From positions 1 to 17,173 of the forward strand of contig JAHKLV010000193.1 in assembly GCA_020854925.1 (NCBI GenBank): DNA of 17,173 nucleotides, in the 5' to 3' direction. A model generated the notes under the pieces. That model had not been told where the DNA came from. It made no database searches and worked only from the letters and a program-made list of their open reading frames with translations. This DNA comes from Candidatus Methanofastidiosia archaeon (lineage in GTDB: Archaea > Methanobacteriota_B > Thermococci > Methanofastidiosales > NM3). Both the position numbers and the translations under genes were made by a program. Position 1 is the first letter of the stretch. Each line of letters starts with the position of its first letter. Shown in pieces: positions 1-5,187 of this stretch.

Positions 1-44
1 AATCCCTTGGCCGTCCCGGATTCGCTTGTGCCATATCTTTAACT

Positions 45-66
45 GTTATGTCAATAACGACATAAC
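45..66. promoter_or_regulatory. Perfect inverted repeat abutting TATA box (putative operator)
   Basis: GTTATGTC (45-52) and GACATAAC (59-66) form a perfect 8-bp inverted repeat around the 6-nt spacer AATAAC. The repeat ends one base before the TATA box at 68, so a dimer bound here would cover the BRE position. That placement is typical of an operator for a dimeric helix-turn-helix regulator. The regulator itself is not in the window. Seen: the symmetry and position. Inferred: the operator role. Confidence 0.55.
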
Positions 67-67
67 G

Positions 68-76
68 TTTATATAT
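68..76 (+). promoter_or_regulatory. TATA box for the lipoprotein operon, leaderless start
   Basis: TTTATATAT starts at 68. The ATG of the first lipoprotein gene is at 97, 29 nt after the first T of the box. Archaeal transcription normally starts about 25-27 nt from the box centre, so the predicted mRNA begins at or next to the ATG. Confidence 0.7.
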
Positions 77-96
77 GATTTTATCCTACATGCCTC

Positions 97-996
97 ATGC
101 GACAAAGATTCTTCTTCCTTTTTGTCGTTGCCATACTCTGCGGAGCCATGGCGACGGGTTGCATATCAGGCACTTCTACCGAACAACCGGCCACGACGAC
201 GCCGGCGCCGGACACCTTCTTCCTTGCCGTCACGGGCGAGGAGATAACCACCCGAGAGGTGGGTCTTTCGGAGATACAGTCACTCCCGTATCTCCACATC
301 ACCGCCACCATGGTGAAAAAGACGGGAGCAACGGAGGAGACCGCATGGGGGGGTGCGCTCTTCTACGACTTGATGGATCATCTCGGCATTGAAAACATCG
401 CCTCAGTCGTTCTCGTCGCCCTTGACGGCTACGAGAAAGAGGTCGAGTACAACCAGCTCCAGGAGGCGCTCCTCGCGTGGGAGGACGGGGAAGGCGTGGC
501 ACTGACCACGGAAACGGGCGGACCCATCCGCTTCGTGGCGCCGGGCCTCCCTTCCAACACGTGGATGCAGAACCTCATCGAGGTACGCGTCATTCTTCGT
601 GAAGCAGACTCATTCTACCTCGCCGTTGGGATAGAGGGGGATACAGCCACACAGGTGGGCCTTTCGGAAATCCAGTCGCTGACCAATCAGCACATCACGG
701 CAACACTCACCAAAAAGACGGGCGAGACGGAAGAAACAGAGTGGGGTGGCGCATACCTTGTCGACCTCATGGCACACCTCGGCCTTACCGGCGTACAGAC
801 GGTGAGATTAGTGGCATCCGACGGGTATGAGAAGACCATCGACTACGCCGAGCTCCAGGAGGCGCTCCTCGCCTGGGAAGACGGCGAGGGCGTTGCACTC
901 ACCGAGGAGACGGGTGGCCCCATACGCTTCATAGCCCCCGGCCTTTCGTCCAGCTCCTGGATCCAGAATCTTGCCGAAATATGGGTGACCGTATGA
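97..996 (+). CDS. Lipoprotein with two tandem molybdopterin-oxidoreductase-like domains
   Basis: This is a 299-residue exported lipoprotein of unknown specific function. Residues 1-21 form a signal peptide (RQR followed by a hydrophobic stretch), with a lipobox A-T-G-C at 19-22, so Cys22 would be lipidated. A short Thr/Pro-rich linker follows (about 29-38). Two homologous domains come next, at 39-170 and 171-299, each with a GLSEIQSL element, a WGGA..DLM segment, DGYEK, and a GGPIRF(V/I)APGL...W element near its end. The pattern resembles the SUOX/YedY fold (oxidoreductase molybdopterin-binding domain). However, the mature domains have no cysteine to ligate molybdenum, so a binding or scaffold role is more likely than catalysis. 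The start at 97 fits the TATA spacing and gives the complete signal peptide. The next gene overlaps its stop codon, so the two are probably co-expressed and work together at the cell surface. Confidence 0.8.
   Translation: MRQRFFFLFVVAILCGAMATGCISGTSTEQPATTTPAPDTFFLAVTGEEITTREVGLSEIQSLPYLHITATMVKKTGATEETAWGGALFYDLMDHLGIENIASVVLVALDGYEKEVEYNQLQEALLAWEDGEGVALTTETGGPIRFVAPGLPSNTWMQNLIEVRVILREADSFYLAVGIEGDTATQVGLSEIQSLTNQHITATLTKKTGETEETEWGGAYLVDLMAHLGLTGVQTVRLVASDGYEKTIDYAELQEALLAWEDGEGVALTEETGGPIRFIAPGLSSSSWIQNLAEIWVTV
211..993 (+). repeat. Tandem intragenic duplication, 396-bp unit
   Basis: Codons 39-170 and 171-299 of the first lipoprotein gene are two copies of one unit, offset by 396 bp. 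Similarity is high even at DNA level: CTCCAGGAGGCGCTCCTCGC occurs at both 457 and 853. This indicates a fairly recent in-frame duplication or continuing gene conversion. Confidence 0.85.
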
Positions 997-1748
997 AACG
1001 GGCATTCATCCTAGCCCTCGTCGTTGCCTCATGCCTCATGTGTGCCTGTATCGGCGGGAGCGAAGAAAAGACGGCATGGGATGTCGAAGTGTACGGAGCC
1101 GTGTCGAATCCCCAGGTGCTCACCTACCAGCAGCTAGAAGGGCTCGAACAAAAGGAGATTGAAAAGCAGCTGGTAAGCGGCGTTGAACACTACACCGGCG
1201 CGTCGCTTGCCGCCGTGTACGACCTTGTCGGCGTGAATGACACCGCCGCCTACGTGAACTTCATCGCCTCTGACGGGTACATCCTCACCTTCAACCCCGA
1301 AGAGATAGGGGAAGGCATCCTCGCCCTTGAACGGGAAGGGGAACTGTTGTCGAATGAAAGAGGTGGGCCCGTCATGCTTGCCGTAGGCATCGGATGTGCC
1401 TGCAACTGGATGAAACAGGTCGTGGCCATGGAGTTCATGACCGCGTCGGAAGCATTTGGCATTGAGGGGGATGTGAACAATCCCATCAAGGCATCCATTC
1501 GTGACATCCGAGACTTCACGGGAAAGGAAAACGACTTCACTGCACGCGAGCTCTTTGACAAGGTGGCAAGCTTTGTCCAAGCACAGACATTTCTCATCCA
1601 CACCGACGGCGGGTCGCACGAGTACGCCATGGATCGTGCGGCCGATGTTGTGATCACGTACGAGGGTGGGGCGTTTCGAGCTGCAGTGGACGACACCGTC
1701 TACACCGGCGTCACCGGCATCGAATGCGTATGGGACCCCGATGCCTAG
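993..1748 (+). CDS. Second lipoprotein with molybdopterin-oxidoreductase-like domain
   Basis: Predicted 251-residue lipoprotein, a paralogue of the upstream gene. The start at 993 forms an ATGA overlap with the preceding stop and has GGTGA (984-988) four nt upstream. An in-frame ATG at 981 would add four residues but lacks such a site. The signal peptide KRAFILALVVASCLMCAC puts the lipobox cysteine at 19. The first domain (about 29-148) ends in the family-like GGPVMLAVGIGCACNWMK. Unlike its neighbour it has two cysteines here (135, 137), though not where SUOX-family enzymes normally place the molybdenum ligand. The second half (about 153-251) starts IEGDVNNPI and looks like a more diverged second copy of the domain. 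Function is unknown; a surface-anchored partner of the first lipoprotein is an inference from overlap and homology. Confidence 0.78.
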   Translation: MKRAFILALVVASCLMCACIGGSEEKTAWDVEVYGAVSNPQVLTYQQLEGLEQKEIEKQLVSGVEHYTGASLAAVYDLVGVNDTAAYVNFIASDGYILTFNPEEIGEGILALEREGELLSNERGGPVMLAVGIGCACNWMKQVVAMEFMTASEAFGIEGDVNNPIKASIRDIRDFTGKENDFTARELFDKVASFVQAQTFLIHTDGGSHEYAMDRAADVVITYEGGAFRAAVDDTVYTGVTGIECVWDPDA

Positions 1749-1775
1749 GCATCGGCATCCCTTTCCATTTTTTTT
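1738..1775 (+). terminator. Hairpin plus T8 terminator containing the stop codon
   Basis: CCGATGCCTAGGCATCGG (1738-1755) is a perfect 18-bp palindrome that includes the TAG stop of the second lipoprotein gene. It is followed 12 nt later by eight T residues (1768-1775). The T-run alone would favour archaeal termination. Confidence 0.6.
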
Positions 1776-1799
1776 CTCAGTTCCTGTAAGAAGACCACC

Positions 1800-2226
1800 C
1801 GTCTATACAGGATGATGAATTGCAAGTCGTCCCTTCCTATTCCTCGAGCCTGTGATGTACTTCTGTATCGATTTCTATGATGCATTCCCCCCTCTTCCAA
1901 TGTTATAGCTTGGGAACCATACTCTCTTCTCCAAAATTACTTTGTCTTCAACTCAAGGAAACTTCCTGAATACCTGGTTCCCTATTGTGTCCTTACGTGC
2001 CTTGAAAACACCCATAGGAGATATCAGGGGCGAAGGCGAGGCAAACACATACACATTATCCAGCATGATCCCAAGCTCCAGCAGTTCCCATTCGGTTCCG
2101 TCGGCAATCTAGGGCGGGAACCGCCCAAAATAACGCCAGCGGACACCTCACCGCCACACATCATCCGGCATGTGCAAGAGCGGTGGCTGAAGCACGAAAC
2201 CACTCATCTATGTGATGGGTGGTAGT
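1800..2226 (-). pseudogene. tnpA: Decayed IS200/IS605-family TnpA (HUH transposase) remnant
   Basis: The gap between the lipoprotein operon and the flavodoxin has no intact ORF, but the minus strand carries a degraded TnpA. From 2090 downward one frame reads WELLELGIMLDNVYVFASPS, closely matching the WEILELxxMPDHVHLFVSxP block of IS200/IS605 Y1 transposases. The HxH metal motif has decayed to NVY. The same frame continues to RKFP, a stop, then VWFPSYNIG, which fits the family's RLWSPSYYVG block, then another stop and IQKYITG. N-terminal traces (an HPSHR-like stretch and GEVSAG, where intact copies have GEVAER) lie in shifted frames near 2140-2225. Several stops and frameshifts make it non-functional. 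A perfect GGGCGG/CCGCCC hairpin lies at 2112-2126. I see no tnpB and no clear element ends. Confidence 0.7.
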
Positions 2227-2763
2227 TCACTCCAAAAATTCTTCAACGAATCGTTTCAGGTCGTCTTCGCTAACGAGCGGCGTTACCTCGCCATCGGGCA
2301 CCGCAATACCCTCCTTTCGGGTGCGCCCCAGCATGGCGTTGTAGAGGCGCTTTTCCATGAATCCAAGCGTGAGGCCCGGGCGCAGGTCAAAGACGGGCCC
2401 CAATGCCACGGTGGCCTTGGGGGGCGTGTCGAGCATCGCCGCCTTGGGCACGATGTAGGTTGCCGCGGCCTGCTCCTCCCCGCTCTTGTATGCCTCAAAA
2501 CAGCTCACAAAAAGTCCGGTGGGAAGCGAGGTGTCGATGAGTGTTGCAAGCGCTGCTTCAGCTTCCTTGCACCAGCGCCCGGCCTTGATGCCAGACCCGA
2601 TGATAATGCCATCATAGAGCGACAGGTCACCAAGCGGACCCTGGGACCGCAGGTCGTGAAGGTCGGCAGCTACGCCAGCCTCAGCAAAAAGCCTAGACAT
2701 CGTTTCAGCAAGATAGCGAGTCGCACCGTACCTCGTAGCATATGCAATGAGTACGGACTTCAT
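2227..2763 (-). CDS. Flavodoxin-domain protein (HemG-like)
   Basis: Predicted 178-residue flavodoxin-fold protein that would bind FMN and carry electrons in the cytoplasm. The N-terminus MKSVLIAYATRYGATRYLAE has the phosphate-binding loop (about 9-20) of the flavodoxin / protoporphyrinogen-oxidase-like group. GIIIGSGIKAGRW (52-64) matches the second FMN loop. An in-frame upstream ATG at 2832 would add 23 residues of non-family sequence. I chose 2763 because the flavodoxin strand begins there and GGAGG sits eight nt upstream. It stands alone between a transposase relic and a radical SAM gene of the same orientation, with its own AT-rich promoter. It could supply electrons to that radical SAM enzyme, but only proximity suggests this. 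Its stop abuts the decayed tnpA. Confidence 0.8.
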   Translation of the reverse strand: MKSVLIAYATRYGATRYLAETMSRLFAEAGVAADLHDLRSQGPLGDLSLYDGIIIGSGIKAGRWCKEAEAALATLIDTSLPTGLFVSCFEAYKSGEEQAAATYIVPKAAMLDTPPKATVALGPVFDLRPGLTLGFMEKRLYNAMLGRTRKEGIAVPDGEVTPLVSEDDLKRFVEEFLE

Positions 2764-2804
2764 ATGTGCATCCTCCCAGCCATGCCATAGTGTAGGCGAG
2801 AAGA

Positions 2805-2814
2805 TATTAAAAAA
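2805..2814 (-). promoter_or_regulatory. Probable TATA-like promoter of the flavodoxin gene
   Basis: On the minus strand TTTTTTAATA (2814 down to 2805) is the only AT-rich box upstream of the flavodoxin ATG at 2763. The predicted start near 2784 leaves a leader of about 20 nt, enough to contain the GGAGG site. Confidence 0.45.
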
Positions 2815-2893
2815 TATGTGTTCACATCCCATTTCATCCGCATAGAATGTTCAGGGGTACCGGATACCGCCAACAGGCGAAGCACGGAGATGG

Positions 2894-2911
2894 GCTGGGG
2901 CCCAGCTTTTT
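2894..2911 (+). terminator. Hairpin with T5, weak plus-strand terminator-like element
   Basis: GCTGGGGCCCAGC (2894-2906) is self-complementary and followed by five T (2907-2911). It lies in the 205-bp gap between the flavodoxin and radical SAM genes, both on the minus strand, so no plus-strand gene obviously uses it. It may limit antisense transcription or be chance. Confidence 0.25.
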
Positions 2912-2968
2912 CGTGGGATTATGAGCTACCTTCCCATATGCACGCTAATGGCATGATGATAAAGCCCC

Positions 2969-4126
2969 CTAAAGTCGCCCCGTGCATTCATAGTCGGTCA
3001 CGGCATCCAGGATGGCGGCGACCTTCTTCCTGTTGCGCCAGAGCGCGCATCCGCCCTGTGACTCGTCAAGCACCGCGTGATTGTCCCGGATGGCGGCAAG
3101 CATAGGGGATGAGAGGGCGGCACGAAGCGACGAGCTTGTGACGTTGATATCGGTGAAGGGCGCCGCAGGGCAGGGCTCAAGGCCGCCTACCGGATTGATA
3201 TGAACAAAGCCGCGTCCGGAAGAGAGGCAGCCGCCGAATCGCTCCTCGTCTCCCGGAAAGGCGACGTAGATGCCGGGGTGTGCCGTGCGCATCGCCCCTA
3301 TGTGGGCAAGAAGCCGGGCACGCTCGTCAGGCGTTATCTCTAATTCGTCCGTTCCTTCGTGCATGGCAACGTATTCTACAAAATAGAATATGCGCGCGCC
3401 CCTCAGGTAAAGGTCTTCGACGACCTGTGGGTCCAGAATGGACAACAGGTTTTTCCGTGAAACGGTAAGGGAGACACCGAAAAGGATGCCGGCACGGTCA
3501 AGCTCACCGAGCACGGAGAGGATACGCTCATGCATCCCCTCGCCGCGCCGGGCATCCGTATCCTCCCGTGTCCCTTCGATGCTCACGAGCGGCACCACGT
3601 GGCGCTGCCCCTTCAGCTCCTCGATGACCGGTCCGGTAAGAAGGAGGCCGTTGGTGAAAAGAGGAAACACGATGCCAGGCACTTGCCGCGTGAGGGAAAG
3701 GAGGTCTGTGCGCGCCAGCGGCTCGCCCCCTGCCAGTATGACGAAGGACACACCCAAGGACTCGGCCTCCTTCAGGATGGCCAGAAGCTGAGATGCAGAC
3801 ATCTCGGGGGCCCGTTCCCACGTATGCTCGTGGGCATAGCAGCCGCGGCATCGGAGATTGCAGCGGTGCGTCACGCTCACGATGAGGACGGGCGGCACCA
3901 CAAGCCCTTCCTCGCGAAGGCGTGCTCTTGTGGCGGCAGCCGCCTGGGACCGGCGTGCCATGCGCACGAGGGGGATCACGAGCGATGGCCTGCCGCGAAC
4001 GAGCGCACGCGCAGACGAAAAGACACCTGCTATGGATGCGTCAAGAAGCGGGGCGAACGTGCCAAAGGCGGCGGCTCGCCCCGTGTCGGCGGATGATGCA
4101 GGTGTTGAGGATTCAGACGGGTCCAT
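2969..4126 (-). CDS. Radical SAM protein with C-terminal cysteine (SPASM/twitch-like) region
   Basis: Predicted 385-residue radical SAM enzyme, substrate unknown. After a roughly 75-residue N-terminal segment, VTHRCNLRCRGCY holds the CX3CX2C motif (Cys89, 93, 96) that binds the SAM-cleaving [4Fe-4S] cluster. GGEP (133-136) contacts SAM, and LFTNGLLL (157-164) and SIEG (182-185) fit the partial TIM barrel. The C-terminal part has Cys300, Cys319, Cys360 and Cys381, with FVHINPVGGLEPCP and GGCALW elements, as in MoaA/PqqE/NirJ-like proteins that bind an auxiliary cluster. The start at 4126 has AGGAG eight nt upstream. Proteins of this layout are widespread in methanogens and anaerobes, and many lack an assigned reaction. 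No peptide or cofactor partner gene lies beside it, so I do not assign a pathway. Confidence 0.82.
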   Translation of the reverse strand: MDPSESSTPASSADTGRAAAFGTFAPLLDASIAGVFSSARALVRGRPSLVIPLVRMARRSQAAAATRARLREEGLVVPPVLIVSVTHRCNLRCRGCYAHEHTWERAPEMSASQLLAILKEAESLGVSFVILAGGEPLARTDLLSLTRQVPGIVFPLFTNGLLLTGPVIEELKGQRHVVPLVSIEGTREDTDARRGEGMHERILSVLGELDRAGILFGVSLTVSRKNLLSILDPQVVEDLYLRGARIFYFVEYVAMHEGTDELEITPDERARLLAHIGAMRTAHPGIYVAFPGDEERFGGCLSSGRGFVHINPVGGLEPCPAAPFTDINVTSSSLRAALSSPMLAAIRDNHAVLDESQGGCALWRNRKKVAAILDAVTDYECTGRL

Positions 4127-4159
4127 ACGAACGGCTCCTTCTCACTCGTATGGCGCTAC

Positions 4160-4167
4160 ACTATAAA
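4160..4167 (-). promoter_or_regulatory. TATA box of the radical SAM gene
   Basis: TTTATAGT reads from 4167 down to 4160 on the minus strand. The predicted start near 4138 leaves about 12 nt before the ATG, which carries an AGGAG ribosome site, so this gene is not leaderless. Confidence 0.6.
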
Positions 4168-4202
4168 TGTATTTTCACGGTGCTGGCGCATGACGCGACA
4201 CA

Positions 4203-4598
4203 CTACTGGCACGTCCGCAGGGTGGCAACGTGCGCGGTGACCGCACCGGCGATGCCGACAAGCATGATGCGAAGTACGGATGACGTGACAAAGAGGAGTG
4301 TGGTGGTCCCGATGGTTAGCCAGAGAAGGGAAAGGGTACCGACCTTGAACGAGAGTGGCAAGCCCCTGCCTTCCTCGTAGGAGATGAGATAGCGCCCAAA
4401 GACCCTATTGGTATGGAGCCATGCATGGTACCGCTTGGAGCTTGAGGCGTAGCATGCGGACGCAAGCAGGAGAAACGGCGTGGTGGGAAGGACGGGAACG
4501 AAAATGCCCACGACGCCGGCAGCAACGCTTACCGTGCCAATGCCGGTAAGCACCCATCGCCTCACGGCACCGGGTGCACACGGTTCCGTACGGTCCAT
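4203..4598 (-). CDS. DUF454 (YbaN-like) small membrane protein
   Basis: Predicted 131-residue inner-membrane protein of the DUF454/YbaN family, whose function is unknown. The hallmark GIFVPVLPTTPFLLLASACY (31-50) is the conserved family motif, followed by a Ser-rich turn and a basic amphipathic stretch (RYHAWLHTNRVFGRYL). Hydrophobic segments lie at about 15-34, 36-50, 86-105 and 108-126. Length is typical for the family. The ATG at 4598 is 29 nt from the first T of a minus-strand TTTATATAT box, so the mRNA is probably leaderless. Alone in its own transcription unit, it is divergent from the aro operon and separated from it by about 190 bp of promoter sequence. Confidence 0.8.
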   Translation of the reverse strand: MDRTEPCAPGAVRRWVLTGIGTVSVAAGVVGIFVPVLPTTPFLLLASACYASSSKRYHAWLHTNRVFGRYLISYEEGRGLPLSFKVGTLSLLWLTIGTTTLLFVTSSVLRIMLVGIAGAVTAHVATLRTCQ

Positions 4599-4618
4599 GC
4601 CATTTCTAGATGCTAGAT

Positions 4619-4627
4619 ATATATAAA
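4619..4627 (-). promoter_or_regulatory. TATA box of the DUF454 gene, leaderless start
   Basis: TTTATATAT reads from 4627 to 4619 on the minus strand, 29 nt from first T to ATG. This is the same spacing as at the lipoprotein and trp promoters. Confidence 0.65.
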
Positions 4628-4645
4628 CTTAGAGATGCAGGCACT

Positions 4646-4660
4646 TCCTTCCGGGAAGGA
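4646..4660. promoter_or_regulatory. Near-perfect palindrome in the divergent promoter region
   Basis: TCCTTCC (4646-4652) and GGAAGGA (4654-4660) form a 7-bp inverted repeat around one G. It lies upstream of the DUF454 TATA box and about 100 bp upstream of the aro TATA box. A regulator site is possible. A weaker inverted repeat, CCAAAG (4709-4714) / CTTTGG (4728-4733), and CCCCT-GG-AGGGG (4739-4750) also lie before the aro promoter. Confidence 0.3.
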
Positions 4661-4752
4661 GAGTATGTTTGTCGTACCCCCCTCACTCCTGCAATACACC
4701 ATCCCGTGCCAAAGCCCCCCGTGCTATCTTTGGTCATCCCCCTGGAGGGGAA

Positions 4753-4769
4753 GGGAAAAATTTATAAAG
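4753..4769 (+). promoter_or_regulatory. BRE/TATA promoter of the aro operon
   Basis: GGGAAAAA (4753-4760, BRE-like) is followed directly by TTTATAAAG (4761-4769). The box centre at about 4765 predicts transcription start near 4791, on the ATG of the leader peptide at 4792 and about 390 nt upstream of the first enzyme gene. The trp promoter has the same AGAAAGA + TTTATAAAAG design. Confidence 0.7.
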
Positions 4770-4791
4770 CATCCGAATGGTATTCTTGTTG

Positions 4792-4875
4792 ATGAGCACG
4801 AAAATCTCAGCACCGATGCAGACGGCAGCGTGGCGTGATGTTCGTAGCTTTGACTGGTTTTATTTTAGCTATTAA
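4792..4875 (+). CDS. Putative aromatic amino acid leader peptide of the aro operon (27 aa)
   Basis: This 27-codon ORF starts exactly where the aro transcript is predicted to start, so its ATG would be the first codon of a leaderless mRNA. The peptide begins MST and its last 14 residues are WRDVRSFDWFYFSY, immediately followed by TAA. It therefore contains Trp14, Phe20, Trp22, Phe23, Tyr24, Phe25 and Tyr27: all three end products of the downstream pathway, and half of the C-terminal residues. That composition is typical of bacterial leader peptides that sense charged tRNA or hold an arresting nascent chain. The RNA of codons 22 to stop is complementary to 4934-4958. A second small ORF with MST and WRxxRSF sits at the trp promoter. 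No homologue can be checked here. The regulatory role is inference; the ORF, its position and its composition are seen directly. Confidence 0.72.
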   Translation: MSTKISAPMQTAAWRDVRSFDWFYFSY

Positions 4876-4958
4876 TCTCTTCCATGCGTTCTAGGACCCT
4901 CTCCGAGAATGATGGAAGGACCCATGCGCTTATGAGATTATTAGAAAAAAGAAACCAG
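4854..4958 (+). promoter_or_regulatory. Long attenuator-like RNA helix pairing aromatic codons with downstream sequence
   Basis: The tract CTGGTTTTATTTTAG (4854-4868), covering Trp22-Phe-Tyr-Phe, and CTATTAATCTC (4869-4879), covering the last Tyr and the stop, pair with GAGATTATTAG (4934-4944) and AAAAAAGAAACCAG (4945-4958). Pairs run 4854-4860 with 4952-4958, 4863-4866 with 4946-4949, 4869-4871 with 4942-4944, and 4873-4879 with 4934-4940, with only small mismatches or bulges. The enclosed segment makes its own hairpin: TTCCAT (4880-4885) with ATGGAA (4912-4917), then TTCT (4889-4892) with AGAA (4906-4909) and GGA with TCC. A ribosome on the aromatic codons would prevent the outer helix. Its consequence for transcription or translation is not visible. 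Confidence 0.6.
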
Positions 4959-5183
4959 ATATACGCACCATAGGTGAATCCGATGGAATCCAACAACTGT
5001 ACAAGGGGGGAACGCCTTTATGTCGGGCGGTCTGTTTGGCCGGCCGGGCGAAGGCTTTTCCGCAACAACCAGTGCTAACACAACGAACGTACCGCACAGG
5101 TTACAAACCCGAATAGCTCTTTTACTTAGCATTCCCGCCAGGGAAGCGGAATCACTGCTTGCCACCATGGGGGCTGGTGCCCT
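4959..5183 (+). promoter_or_regulatory. Remaining untranslated leader of the aro operon
   Basis: The 225 nt between the helix and the first enzyme gene are AT-richer than the genes and hold no long ORF. GCCTT (5014-5018) can pair with AAGGC (5051-5055) around a GC-rich core (GGTC 5028-5031 with GGCC 5037-5040), and TTTT follows at 5056-5059, a weak terminator-like arrangement. TTCCC/GGGAA (5133-5145) is a small hairpin. GGGC-TGGT-GCCC (5171-5182) could hide the GGTG ribosome site of the first enzyme gene. Two small ORFs are listed separately. Confidence 0.4.
4983..5078 (+). CDS. Possible small ORF in aro leader with canonical ribosome site (31 aa)
   Basis: AGGTGA (4972-4977) lies five nt before the ATG, an ideal archaeal ribosome site, in a region otherwise without genes. 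The 31-residue product starts MESNNCTRGERLYV, has one Tyr, one Trp and one Phe, and resembles nothing I know. It spans the GCCTT/AAGGC hairpin, so its translation could affect leader folding. It may be a second regulatory uORF or chance. Confidence 0.35.
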   Translation: MESNNCTRGERLYVGRSVWPAGRRLFRNNQC

Positions 5184-5187
5184 ATGA
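5020..5187 (+). CDS. Possible small ORF overlapping the ADTH synthase start (55 aa)
   Basis: This ORF begins MSGGLFGRPGEGF and its TGA overlaps the ATG of the first enzyme gene as ATGA, the same coupling used by the operon's real gene junctions. A G-rich run (5005-5010) lies nine nt upstream of its ATG. Codon third positions are less GC-rich than in the real genes and the product has no recognisable motif. It overlaps the 4983 ORF in another frame, so at most one is likely to be real. Confidence 0.22.
   Translation: MSGGLFGRPGEGFSATTSANTTNVPHRLQTRIALLLSIPAREAESLLATMGAGAL

Noticed and set aside
2111..2126. GGGCGG/CCGCCC hairpin as a terminator or an IS end
   Set aside because: No T-run follows and it lies inside the tnpA remnant; most likely part of the decayed element.
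2212..2790. 192-residue plus-strand ORF opposite the flavodoxin gene
   Set aside because: Shadow of the flavodoxin gene; the translation has no domain features and the minus strand is clearly coding.
4610..4792. 60-residue plus-strand ORF in the DUF454/aro intergenic region
   Set aside because: It runs through palindromes and the aro BRE/TATA box, has no ribosome site and no recognisable protein features.
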